The notes beneath the pieces were generated by a model, which was not told the origin of the DNA, searched no databases, and saw only the letters and a program-made list of their open reading frames with translations. From Excoecaria cochinchinensis (lineage: Eukaryota; Streptophyta; Magnoliopsida; Malpighiales; Euphorbiaceae), in NCBI GenBank assembly GCA_947683425.1, contig CANTUQ010000004.1, positions 7,664,001-7,728,000 on the forward strand: 64,000 bases of DNA. Direction: 5' to 3'. Positions 26,434-37,559 of this stretch are shown piece after piece. Positions within the stretch are counted from its first letter, which is position 1; each line of letters begins with the position of its first letter. The translations under genes and the position numbers were made by a program.

Positions 26434-26574
26434 TACTTAAAATTATTTGAATAATTAAATTGAACAACTTTAAGGAAAATTCCACTCTTATGCATCAAAA
26501 ATCAATTTTAGATAAATATTTTAACGCGTCAAATTATTAAATAAAAAAAATACTAAAATTTTTGGGGCATTACA

Positions 26575-26605
26575 ATTCTCCCCTCCTTAAAAGAAATTTC
26601 GTCCT
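26575..26605 (-). other. Element N polypurine tract and pol-tail remnant
   Basis: On the minus strand the sequence reads TTTCGAGGACGAAATTTC, then AAGGAGGGGAGAATTG, ending at the 3' LTR. The same FEDE-coding tail and purine tract occur in element O and, in decayed form, in A, tying N to the chromovirus lineage. Confidence 0.8.
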
Positions 26606-26639
26606 CGAAATTTTTCTGGACTAGTACAATGATTTACTA

Positions 26640-27605
26640 TTCCTCATTTCATTCAACTTGCATTTCCAATGCAAATTTGCAAACAATTCAATTGTATCTG
26701 CCCATCTCATGGAAGTCATTATCTCTTTATCATTAATAATGCTTTGTTGTGGAGACAGTAGAGGAAAAATCCGTTAAATAAAGTGACTACATGCACAATT
26801 CTCCCTTTTTCTTTACACCACAAGAACACATTTTAAAATCAATAACTTCTAACTCCACTTCAATAAGAACCGAGATATGGTGTTCCAAACTCCTTTACGA
26901 TCAGGCACTACATTCTCATAATAGAGGTAAGGGGGCCCAACAACAGTTTCTAAAAGTGTTCTTTTAGTTACAAACTCTGAAATAATGGGGACTCCAAGTC
27001 CAATCATTGTATTTGGGAAGCATAGCCTATCATCATTACTAGACAGCAGATTCCTTTCAAATCTCAATTACTTTTTCCTTCCCACCTATTATATTCATAA
27101 AAACTCCTCTTTTTGTATTTAGGGTAATCGACATCAGGCTGCTCGATCTTTGGCTTCGCCATTTGAGCAGCACTTATGAAATATATAAGCTCTACAATTG
27201 TGGCATGTGGTCCACTTCTTTCTAGAGCTATCGATGCCTTGTCCTTAGAATACCCTACCTTCACCAGAAACAGCAAAACGCTCCCCTCATCATCAGGCTC
27301 AAATTTAACAATTTTCCTCATTTTCAAAATTATGTCTGAAAAATCGTTGAGAAAGCTCCCATCATATCTAAAGACTGGTAATCAGAATCAATATGCAATT
27401 CTTCTTTATGTGATTTTTCAATCACCGAGTATGCGAGAAAAGTCTAAAACTGAATCTGTATTTCTTTCCCCATTTTCCTGAATTACTTTGGACACCGTTT
27501 CCACTTCAAATCCTGTTCTAACAAAATGATCAATTAACTTGGAGTCAGAAGAACTAGTAGATAATCTTGTCGAATATTTAAGAAGTATTTTATGTGTCCA
27601 AAAGT
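26640..27605 (-). pseudogene. Captured fragment of a DRM-type de novo DNA methyltransferase
   Basis: Reading down the minus strand, three frames joined by small shifts give a recognisable DRM protein region. First comes a UBA-like domain (SSSDSKLIDHFVRTGFEVE, then VIQENGERNTDSVLD). Next is an acidic linker with GSFLNDFSDI, then a second UBA-like domain (LFLVKVGYSKDKASIALER, then ELIYFISAAQMAKPK). Last is the start of the catalytic part (MIGLGVP, GPPYLYYENV, KGVWNTISRFL, then decayed blocks reading RIFPLLSP and QLNCLQICIG). DRM proteins carry out RNA-directed de novo methylation in the nucleus; their catalytic motifs follow a rearranged order. The later catalytic motifs are absent. The domains follow one another without intron-sized gaps, which suggests capture from a spliced mRNA. 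Stops near 27418 and 27064 and several frameshifts make it non-functional as a protein. The match is from memory of the family, not a search; DRM2-like versus DRM3-like is not resolved. Confidence 0.85.
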
Positions 27606-27609
27606 GCAC

Positions 27610-28735
27610 TTACTTCTTAACTTACGCGTTAATCAGGCCCAAGTTACATCATACTTAAGCCAATAACATATCCATTGTACAAATCATTTCATTTCTTTAT
27701 TTTCCATCTTTGGCATGTACACTCTATCCAAAAACCAATTGCATACACAACTTATTACTTACCTTAATCCTTACTTAATTCCTTTCTCCTAAAACACACT
27801 GTCTTTTTTTTTTTATACAGAATCGTTGACATATTCAATAAACTCTTTCCTTGATCAAAATAACTATAACATTTCCTTCTTAGTTTACCGCATCACTAGT
27901 CCCAATTTGTCTATTACTTCTGAAACATTACATATATCTTACAGTACTTATTACTTAACTATCTAGTACCCAAGTTCACAATTTTATTCACTCTTATAAG
28001 CCAATTCAAGCTATAATCAATTAGTCAATCTAATCAGATACAATTCCATTCCAAAATATGTTGAAATCTCATCACATTCTATGCCTTAATTCACTAACAC
28101 GAAGGATCAAACCCACAAATTACACAGATACAAATCTCTTACTCATACTTATACATATTTAGTGATCCTTCACCCCTTTCTTTTTCAATTCCTAGATTAA
28201 ATCTCTAATTCCTTATTTTGCTTACTCAACTTTATTACACTCCTCATTACCTCCAATATACTACTATCTTTCTATAGGTACATCAACCTCACTTCCATAC
28301 ACTTACTATATTCCATGCCAGTTTCCTTTCAATTGGGGCATATGCATAAAACTTGATGTTTTTCATGAATGATCATGTGATGCCGATACAATGAATGTAT
28401 GATGTTTCATGTATGCAGTATGATGCAAATGTGCATATCATGTAAGAACAGTGCATAGTAACCCTGCCCATGCATAAAATATTCAATGATTGCCCCTCTA
28501 TCAAGGATAACTGACAGGTACCTAAAATACCATAACCTTCTTCCACGTTCATATACTTTAAATCTCATAATTTTTGAACATCTCAATTTCTTACCTCTGA
28601 TTTTCTATTCAACTCCTTCCAAAATATCTATACTTAGGACTAAACAGAGATGCCCATATTAAACAACACACATTCATTTCTCATAAACAATATCACATAT
28701 TCTCCAAATATCTTATTGGCCAGAACCGCCTAAAC
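27610..28735. other. Element N internal region, unrecognised
   Basis: About 1.1 kb between the primer site and the DRM fragment. It is AT-rich and has no long open frame or gag motif on either strand. I cannot assign it. Confidence 0.5.
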
Positions 28736-28737
28736 CT

Positions 28738-28752
28738 TTGCTCTAATACCAC
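28738..28752 (-). other. Decayed primer binding site of element N
   Basis: On the minus strand it reads TAGTGGTATTAGAGC. This equals the initiator-Met primer site TGGTATCAGAGC with one C to T change, four bases from the 5' LTR. Confidence 0.8.
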
Positions 28753-30409
28753 TAACTGTAACACCCTTTTTACTGTACATAATAACTTAATTGTCTTAAA
28801 CTATTCTTAAAATCATTACGAAAATCCGGGAATTTTTTTTTTCTATTCTATTACTATTAACCTTACTATTCACACAATCCTTCTCAAATAAGCTACTTAA
28901 ATTCTACCGAAATTTCGGCAGAGTCTCCTCTATAATATTGCCTATCCCCCTGTAAACAAAGTCTTTACACTTCTATAATCACATACATATTCATCCGTCC
29001 TACTCCAATTCAAACTCCATCACAATTTTGCCCATCCTCCAATTTAATTCCAATCACACACTCATATAATAATTTACAATATCATCCACTCACTATTTAC
29101 CTCAATTTTTACAAAATACAAGAACATAATATCAATACATCAACTATTTACTATGAATAAATATTTAGTGTATCTCTTGATACAATACTATCCTATTTAT
29201 CAATATAGTATACATGCCAATCAAAACGAGATCCAAAATATCAATTCCCAAAAAATTCACTCTCATCACCTACTTGTCATGCTTACCATTCAACATTCCT
29301 CCTTTAGAACAGTGCTGATATTCACTTGATTCCTGTCTTATACCTGCGCGAGGACAAACCACGCGCTAAGCTTTACACTTAGTGGTGACTACCAAATTTA
29401 CTTAGCCAAGGCATAATATAATATATACGCATACAATTGATCATACATACATTAATATTTTTGCATTAGTATCACAAATTACTTTCTCCTTTAATATTCA
29501 ACATAATAATTTATAATTAATATACCAATTGTTCTTTAACTCCAAATTAAATATGAATGATTTGCAAGGTAAAATCATTTTTATGCGATACATTCAATAT
29601 TCTTTTAAAATACTGAATTTTCCTAAAACATTTATATTTAAGTTTCTAAATTCATAGTCGAGATCTACTAGCATTTGACAATGTGCAAAAGACGCTTATC
29701 ATGCACCATTGAACAAATTCCATGGATTGTCAAACAGTCAATATGTTCATAACATAGCAACTACTATTTCATTTCTATCTTAACAGTTATTCTAACTTTC
29801 ATCTAATACAATAATACCCACAACAATATATATATATGTACTTGCAGTACACATTGATGAATAATAAGTTCATATAAATACACAAAGCCACTTCATCATA
29901 TCGCCACTTCATAAGATCATTTATCAATACCCTTTTAGTTAATTAAACTTTCTAGCAATATATATATATATATATATATTAAACTTTAAGTTCTTCATTA
30001 TTACCTTTTATTTGCCATTTTATGTAACACCCCGCCATCCCCGTTGGAAGGATACCGGAGTGCCACGCGGGCAAACACAAATAATCATATACATTTACAC
30101 ATGTATAAATAAATAAAAGAAAACCAAATGAGATTTAAAGAAACTTTTAATCATTTGATCAGAAAATTCCTGTAACATATATATATCAAGTCCTTATACA
30201 TATATCATATTTATATCGTTTTTTACAAAAAGGGCTCGTAAGCATTACATATACAAAAATATACTTGTTTCTTTACAAAAGATTCATTTTGCTATACACA
30301 AGCCATGTACAAAAATAATTACAGCGGAAGACTTCAAAGTATAACAACTTCATCCAAAAAGACTCCTAGTGGCCGACCTGCAGATATCCGACTCTGAACT
30401 GCACTCGCC

Positions 30410-30455
30410 ACCTGCACGGGAAAAGAGCCCGTGCTAAGCGATAACGCTTAGTGGG
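30410..30455 (-). promoter_or_regulatory. Two-hairpin LTR module (type copy)
   Basis: On the minus strand, CTAAGCG and CGCTTAG pair around a TTAT loop. GCACGGG and CCCGTGC then pair around a seven-base loop. The same design, with altered but pairing bases, occurs in every well-preserved LTR of the window. It is expected in the LTR RNA; its role is unknown. Confidence 0.8.
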
Positions 30456-30619
30456 GAGGAACAAAACAAAATAACACTATACAATATAACATATGTGCAA
30501 CAACACTATAATCAATATACAAGGTGCATATCATTAGGTTATACAAGAATTCATATGCATCATATCCATTTAATCTTATTAATAAACATCTCAACATATA
30601 CACTACATATACACATATA

Positions 30620-30900
30620 GCCTGATTAGTCGGAACAAACTCATTAGAAGTGGATACGGTCATTTGGATACTGATAGAACACAGTATCCCAAGCATATAG
30701 AGACATGAGTCTCAAACATGTAATTTTCATATAGAGACCGAGGTCTCGCTTTATTTCCATATAGATCCTAACAGGATCGAAACAAGGATCCAAACGGACC
30801 CGCATATAGCATTTTTATCATATAGCAGCTGTACACACACTCTGACCTAAGTAAGCGCTTACTTATCCACTACTATGACTTATACAGGCTTATATGACAC
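30620..30900 (-). promoter_or_regulatory. Tandem-hairpin RNA domain in O LTR
   Basis: Adjacent short inverted repeats are visible: GGATACTG with CAGTATCC, GAGAC with GTCTC twice (one around a CTCG loop, one around TCAT), GATCC with GGATC, GGGTCC with GGATCC, and AAGTAAGC with GCTTACTT. The block is bracketed by GTGGATA and TATCCAC and by outer GCCTGAT and a near partner. The same layout is found in M, D, L, H, K and G. Confidence 0.75.
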
Positions 30901-32471
30901 CACTCAATAATTCATATATCAAATCATGAGAATTTCATTAACTACTAGCTTATAAATCATGTATACTTGTATAATAATCAAATTCAGAAACATTTAAACA
31001 TATAATTATTAACTACAGGAGGTAATAAGAACAAATAGCTCATATTGAAAAAGTCCCTGTTAAATAAACTATAAACATGTAAATCATGTATATTAAACCC
31101 AATATTATGCAATTATTAAAATACAATCAAATTTTTAAAACTAATTAATCGTCATGTAATGTAAAACCCTTGAAATCAGAAGTTAAAAATCATGCTTTTA
31201 GAAAACAGGCAACTGAAGGAAGGCTGGTCACGTCGTGACCTCCAGTCACGCCGTGACTCCAGCTTCACGCGAGCGCCAGGCAATCTCGTGACGCAGGCTT
31301 CACGCGAGCGCCAAGCAAGAACAGCAGGCAGTCACGGCGTGACCACCAGTCACGTCGCGTGACGCCTGTGAGAGGAGAGGGAGAAGTCGCGCAGGAAAAG
31401 GCGAAAGTCACGGCGTGATGCCGCTTCACGCCACGTGACCTTCAGCAAAGAAGGAGTCACGGCGTGAAGCTGCTTCGCGCCTCGTGACCTTCAACCGAGA
31501 AGGGGGTCACGGCGTGATGCAGCATCACGTCTCGTGATCTTCTTCTCACAATTCTTCTTCTTCTCCACTCAGAATCCAGAATTTGCAGAAAACGTGAAAA
31601 ACCAGTAAATTGTGAAAACAGAGTACAATCAAAACTCAAACCCCAATTTGTGCAAATCAATTTTTCAGGCAACAATGATGCAAATACGTACCTTTAGGTC
31701 TTCTGAGCGCAATCAAAGAAATTTTCACTCACATTATTCACATTATCATGTATTTACAGTAACAAACAGAGAGTCACAAACAACCCAGAATTTCACACTC
31801 AAAACCATGCATATTCATCTCATTTACATACTTTTCTACAGAAATCATATATATACACATCACATTACTCATGCAATTGACGATCAGATGCATATAACTA
31901 ACATTAACAATACAACAGCAATTAGGATCCAAAGAGGAGAAAGGACAGACACTCCCAAACCTGTTGAAGTCCAAAAAGAACGACCACTGCACTTCTTCAG
32001 TCCAAAATCTTATCCTTTCCTTTGTCTTTTCTTTTATCTTCTGTAACTTCTTTTCCAATCTCCAACCCTAGTCCCACAATAGAATACACATGCAAAAATG
32101 GGAAGAAGAACAGCAAATGGAGAGTAAGAGTAGAATGTGATCTTCGTGAGAGGGAAAAACAAGAAGAGAGAAAACTTTTAGCCTTTTGTTTTCATCCTAC
32201 TAAACTTTTTCTCAGATCTTTCTTTCCCTCACCCACGTACACACTCACTCTCCACTTGGCACACATGCACGCTTACACATTTCACATAATCCTCTTTTAC
32301 CAATTAAGTCCCTGCCAAAATACCTTTTACTCACTTAACTAAAAAAATATGTAATTACTTCAATTAAATTCTTGCAATTAAATCCTCCTTTCTACTGAAT
32401 ATAACCCAATTAGCCTTAATTGTCCAATTAACATCAGTGACTTCCAATTAGGCCACTTATGGGGTGTGACA

Positions 32472-32490
32472 ACTCACCCCTCCTTAAGAA
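32472..32490 (-). other. Element O polypurine tract
   Basis: On the minus strand it reads TAAGGAGGGGTGAGT directly before the 3' LTR start TGTCACACC. Confidence 0.85.
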
Positions 32491-32529
32491 AATTTCGTCC
32501 TCGAAATTTCCTTGCTTATCGAATACAAC

Positions 32530-33780
32530 TCAAATATCAAAATCCGAAACGAGACAAAACTGAATATGTAAACACTTACCCGAAGAACCCGCTGCACCCG
32601 TCGCATCTCTAGCAATCATAGCATAACCTCTATACTGATTATGATCCTCAGTAGCACCAGGTCGCTGCACTATTTCTGATGGTGCTCTCGGAGCTCGGCT
32701 TCCTTCATGATTGCTTTGGATAACATTGGATTTTCGGCTTTCTTGTTGATTCTGGTTCTCTTGTCGACTAGGGCAAAAGGCAAATCGATGTTCCATGCTT
32801 CCACATTTGAAACAAGCGCCGGTAATCTTGCGACACGTACCCCAATGGTACCTATGACAGTGCTCACATTCTGGTGCTCGATTTCCTTTATTACCATGTG
32901 GGGCTTCACTCTCTACCTGTGAAGGCATCTGAACACTCCCTCTAGATCCTTGCTCAACTGGTGTACCCTTTGCTTTCTTAGCACTCACATTTCCCCCTTC
33001 TGGTGCTCTCCTTTTCTGTGCCATCTTCTGTTTAATCTCTTCAGATTCCTCTAACCTCATTGCTGCAGCCACAATCTGATAATACCCAACTGGCTGCAAG
33101 ACAATCATCGCAGACAAGGGACCTCTGAATACCTCACGCAATCCCTCTAAAAAGTGCCTACATCTGAACTCATCTGTCAACAACTGCTCGGGTACATACT
33201 TACTCAACCGGTTGAACTCCTTATCATACTCACTGACAGTCATTCCCCTTTGCTTCAAGCTAATGAACTCTCTCCATTTCGCTTCTTGGTATGCCTTCGT
33301 TATATACTTTTGCTCAAACTCTTTCTTGAAATACTCCCATGTCAGTTCAGCTGGTCGCTGAGGATTCCTCATCACAAGTTCCCACCAATCATATGCTGGT
33401 CCCTGAAGCAACGATATTGCACAAGAAGCTCTCTGATCAGCAGGACATCTAATCTCTTGTAAAATCCTGTCCACTCTCTTCAACCAAAACTCAGCCACAT
33501 CAGATTCATCTAAGGCAGTCCCATAAAAATCCTCTGCTCCTCTCTTTCTTAACAACTCAGTTGGAGCCTTAGGTGCAGTCAATCTATCAACCACTTGTAA
33601 TAACCCCTGAACTAACGCTGGATCAAAAGCAATACCTCTATTTGCACCCTCAGCTGGTGCAGGTTCCCGCTCATGTCTATCCTGTCTAACTGGATCATCT
33701 CTTCTAACTGGATTCTCTCTAGGACCCACATTATAACTGCTCATAGTGTCGCCCATATACTCACTTGGATCCGACTCCAT
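32530..33780 (-). CDS. gag: Gag polyprotein of element O (intact)
   Basis: This is an open frame of 416 codons from the ATG at 33780 (MESDPSEYMGDTMSS); a GTG 18 bases upstream is not a likely start. Gag forms the cytoplasmic virus-like particle and packages element RNA. After a charged N-terminus (residues about 1-60) comes the capsid-type core: AEDFYG, FWLKRVDRIL, AYDWWELVMRNP, FEQKYITKAYQE and RLSKYVPEQL (about 75-220). A basic linker (QKMAQKRRAPEG, KKAKG) and a nucleocapsid zinc knuckle CFKCGSMEHRFAFC (C-X2-C-X4-H-X4-C) follow. A second Cys/His pair (CEHCHRYHWGTC) lies just before it. The frame ends shortly after the knuckle with no protease or polymerase fused, and the polypurine tract follows within about 40 bases. 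The start matches the broken gag of element H. An intact frame in a young element suggests recent or present function, perhaps for packaging in trans. Confidence 0.93.
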   Translation of the reverse strand: MESDPSEYMGDTMSSYNVGPRENPVRRDDPVRQDRHEREPAPAEGANRGIAFDPALVQGLLQVVDRLTAPKAPTELLRKRGAEDFYGTALDESDVAEFWLKRVDRILQEIRCPADQRASCAISLLQGPAYDWWELVMRNPQRPAELTWEYFKKEFEQKYITKAYQEAKWREFISLKQRGMTVSEYDKEFNRLSKYVPEQLLTDEFRCRHFLEGLREVFRGPLSAMIVLQPVGYYQIVAAAMRLEESEEIKQKMAQKRRAPEGGNVSAKKAKGTPVEQGSRGSVQMPSQVESEAPHGNKGNRAPECEHCHRYHWGTCRKITGACFKCGSMEHRFAFCPSRQENQNQQESRKSNVIQSNHEGSRAPRAPSEIVQRPGATEDHNQYRGYAMIARDATGAAGSSGKCLHIQFCLVSDFDI

Positions 33781-33897
33781 ATAAACACTACAAAACACAA
33801 GACATCTGCATTAGGCCACTATACAAAACTGACTCTCATGCATAGACTCGACTCTATACTCAGACAATCACAACATAACCCAGAACCACCAAACCTG

Positions 33898-33913
33898 GGC
33901 TCTGATACCAAGC
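33898..33913 (-). other. Primer binding site of element O
   Basis: On the minus strand TGGTATCAGAGCC lies three bases after the 5' LTR. It is a perfect match to the usual initiator-Met tRNA primer site. Confidence 0.93.
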
Positions 33914-36362
33914 TGTAACACCCCGCCATCCCCGTTGGAAGGATACCGGAGTGCCACGCGGGCAAACACAAATAATCATATACATTTACACATGTATAAA
34001 TAAATAAAAGAAAACCAAATGAGATTTAAAGAAACTTTTAATCATTTGATCAGAAAATTCCTGTAACATATATATATCAAGTCCTTATACATATATCATA
34101 TTTATATCGTTTTTTACAAAAAGGGCTCGTAAGCATTACATATACAAAAATATACTTGTTTCTTTATAAAAGATTCATTTTGCTATACACAAGCCATGTA
34201 CAAAAATAATTACAGCGGAAGACTTCAAAGTATAACAACTTCATCCAAAAAGACTCCTAGTGGCCGACCTGCAGATATCCGACTCTGAACTGCACTCGCC
34301 ACCTGCACGGGAAAAGAGCCCGTGCTAAGCGATAACGCTTAGTGGGGAGGAACAAAACAAAATAACACTATACAATATAACATATGTGCAACAACACTAT
34401 AATCAATATACAAGGTGCATATCATTAGGTTATACAAGAATTCATATGCATCATATCCATTTAATCTTATTAATAAACATCTCAACATATACACTACATA
34501 TACACATATAGCCTGATTAGTCGGAACAAACTCATTAGAAGTGGATACGGTCATTTGGATATTGATAGAACACAGTATCCCAAGCATATAGAGACATGAG
34601 TCTCAAACATGTAATTTTCATATAGAGACCGAGGTCTCGCTTTATTTCCATATAGATCCTAACAGGATCGAAACAAGGATCCAAACGGACCCGCATATAG
34701 CATTTTTATCATATAGCAGCTGCACACACACTCTGACCTAAGTAAGCGCTTACTTATCCACTACTATGACTTATACAGGCTTATATGACACCACTCAATA
34801 ATTCATATATCAAATCATGAGAATTTCATTAACTACTAGCTTATAAATCATGTATACTTGTATAATAATCAAATTCAGAAACATTTAAACATATAATTAT
34901 TAACTACAGGAGGTAATAAGAACAAATAGCTCATATTGAAAAAGTCCCTGTTAAATAAACTATAAACATGTAAATCATGTATATTAAACCCAATATTATG
35001 CAATTATTAAAATACAATCAAATTTTTAAAACTAATTAATCGTCATGTAATGTAAAACCCTTGAAATCAGAAGTTAAAAATAATGCTTTTAGAAAACAGG
35101 CAACTGAAGGAAGGCTGGTCACGTCGTGACCTCCAGTCACGCCGTGACTCCAGCTTCACGCGAGCGCCAGGCAATCTCGTGACGCAGGCTTCACGCGAGC
35201 GCCAAGCAAGAACAGCAGGCAGTCACGGCGTGACCACCAGTCACGTCGCGTGACGCCTGTGAGAGGAGAGGGAGAAGTCGCGCAGGAAAAGGCGAAAGTC
35301 ACGGCGTGATGCCGCTTCACGCCACGTGACCTTCAGCAAAGAAGGAGTCACGGCGTGAAGCTGCTTCGCGCCTCGTGACCTTCAACCGAGAAGGGGGTCA
35401 CGGCGTGATGCAGCATCACGTCTCGTGACCTTCTTCTCACAATTCTTCTTCTTCTCCACTCAGAATCCAGAATTTGCAGAAAACGTGAAAAACCAGTAAA
35501 TTGTGAAAACAGAGTACAATCAAAACTCAAACCCCAATTTGTGCAAATCAATTTTTCAGGCAACAATGATGCAAATACGTACCTTTAGGTCTTCTGAGCA
35601 CAATCAAAGAAATTTTCACTCACATTATTCACATTATCATGTATTTACAGTAACAAACAGAGAGTCACAAACAACCCAGAATTTCACACTCAAAACCATG
35701 CATATTCATCTCATTTACATACTTTTCTACAGAAATCATATATATACACATCACATTACTCATGCAATTGACGATCAGATGCATATAACTAACATTAACA
35801 ATACAACAGCAATTAGGATCCAAAGAGGAGAAAGGACAGACACTCCCAAACCTGTTGAAGTCCAAAAAGAACGACCACTGCACTTCTTCAGTCCAAAATC
35901 TTATCCTTTCCTTTGTCTTTTCTTTTATCTTCTGTAACTTCTTTTCCAATCTCCAACCCTAGTCCCACAATAGAATACACATGCAAAAATGGGAAGAAGA
36001 ACAGCAAATGGAGAGTAAGAGTAGAATGTGATCTTCGTGAGAGGGAAAAACAAGAAGAGAGAAAACTTTTAGCCTTTTGTTTTCATCCTACTAAACTTTT
36101 TCTCAGATCTTTCTTTCCCTCACCCACGTACACACTCACTCTCCACTTGGCACACATGCACGCTTACACATTTCACATAATCCTCTTTTACCAATTAAGT
36201 CCCTGCCAAAATACCTTTTACTCACTTAACTAAAAAAATATGTAATTACTTCAATTAAATTCTTGCAATTAAATCCTCCTTTCTACTGAATATAACCCAA
36301 TTAGCCTTAATTGTCCAATTAACATCAGTGACTTCCAATTAGGCCACTTATGGGGTGTGACA
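33914..36362 (-). repeat. Element O 5' LTR
   Basis: It is identical in length to the 3' LTR (2449 bp) and almost identical in sequence. Differences I noticed include T/C near 34166, T/C near 34562, C/T near 34723, A/C near 35083, C/T near 35429 and A/G near 35600. Confidence 0.97.
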
Positions 36363-37525
36363 TTTTATTCTTAATTTTAGTACTTTAACACTTTACTTAT
36401 CATTAAATTACTTCATATTTTCTTAATCCACATTTTCTCCAAACTTACCATTTGACTTCTCAAATTATACATTTAATATGGATTACAAAATTTATTATTT
36501 AAACCCACCAATTTACCTCGCTTCATTTATTCCTTGTTAAATTCCTTGATTCACAAATTATTTCACATTCATCAATTCGCTTTGCAATTTATTATTTTGC
36601 CCATAGTACAATGCTGGCAGACTTTAAGCACAGGATAAACGGGATGTGAACCCCTAAGAGTTCACAATAACTTGGAGATATCTCTGAGAGATCACTCCAG
36701 TCTTTCAAACCTGAAGGAACCCCAAAGGATTACCCCCAGTCTTTCAGATACCAGTGGAGTCCTGTGTGACCACCACTGTCTTTAAATATAGTACAATACA
36801 CTTCAGATCTTCAGATATTCAGATAATCCGATACAGAAGTAGGACCATCATTGGCCTACTAAAGAGTGAGTCGCCATGCTCACACCCGCGGTCTTATGTC
36901 CCTATGGCTAGCCATTATATCCTGAACTAGACTTGACTACCAGCTCATCGAATAGGGCCACAATATTGGATGTTATTTAAATAAATCAAAACTTTGATCT
37001 TTACATAAAATAAGATCAATATACATTTCAATTCAATTTTTCAAAAATAATCCCGGTATCATCCATCATCATTTTCTCATACAATTTCATTTATTTATCA
37101 CATTCCACTGATTTTGCTTCACAGGAAGCCATTAATCATATTTATATAATTAAAATGCATTAACAGTTATAACATATCTCAAATATGCGAGTATACATTC
37201 AGCCACCACCCTTTTTTTTTCTATTCTCGTTCTCCTCCATTTATTTCATCAATTTAAGTTTATCTCATAAAGAACCCATAATACATTACTATTTTATAGA
37301 TACTCAAGGTTTTTCACACATTTTATTAAACTTCTTATATTTCTTCCATTTATAAATACTGTTCTAGTTTCCCAGTTACAGACAATTTTCCAATTCTTTT
37401 CATTCAACCCAAAATTCTGTAAGTCTTAATTTAATCTCAAATCAAATAAAACCAGCAACATATTATTCACCTACTAATTTACTAGTTCATGCAAACATTT
37501 TAGCATCTGAATATATACATACGTG

Positions 37526-37559
<34 letters not shown>

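Larger units (their letters stand above)
22008..26574 (-). repeat. Element N 3' LTR
   Basis: It is 4567 bp, starting TGTAACACCC and ending GGGGCATTACA on the plus strand. It contains the hairpin module at 22591-22636, a hairpin-rich domain at 23505-23860, an (AC)n run at 24440-24467, a GC-rich island at 25550-26217 and a TA tract at 26353-26427. Confidence 0.94.
30023..32471 (-). repeat. Element O 3' LTR
   Basis: It starts TGTAACACCCCGCC and ends GGGGTGTGACA. It holds the two-hairpin module (30410-30455), the tandem hairpin domain (30620-30900) and a GTCACG..CGTGAC palindrome cluster (31226-31540). Confidence 0.97.
30023..36362 (-). mobile_element. Element O: young gag-only LTR element (TR-GAG type)
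   Basis: Two LTRs of 2449 bp each (30023-32471 and 33914-36362) flank a 1442-bp internal region with one gag gene. The TSD TTTTA lies at 30018-30022 and 36363-36367. The matching stretch in the other N LTR (near 23260) gives the empty site TTTGCCATTTTATTC and confirms the insertion. A primer site, a polypurine tract and a FEDE-type tail are present, but protease, reverse transcriptase, RNase H and integrase are absent. The LTRs differ at only a few sites that I can see, so it moved recently, probably with pol supplied by a related chromovirus. Confidence 0.96.

Noticed and set aside
26640..27605. DRM-like region as a functional host gene
   Set aside because: It has stops and frameshifts, lacks later catalytic motifs, and is bounded by the LTRs, primer site and polypurine tract of N.
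31612..32046. 144-codon plus-strand frame present in both O LTRs (also 35503-35937)
   Set aside because: It is duplicated only because the LTRs are nearly identical, is antisense to the element, and has low-complexity composition.
32530..33780. Intact 416-codon frame as a domesticated host gag gene
   Set aside because: It sits in a young element with near-identical LTRs and a TSD, so it is a current transposon gene.
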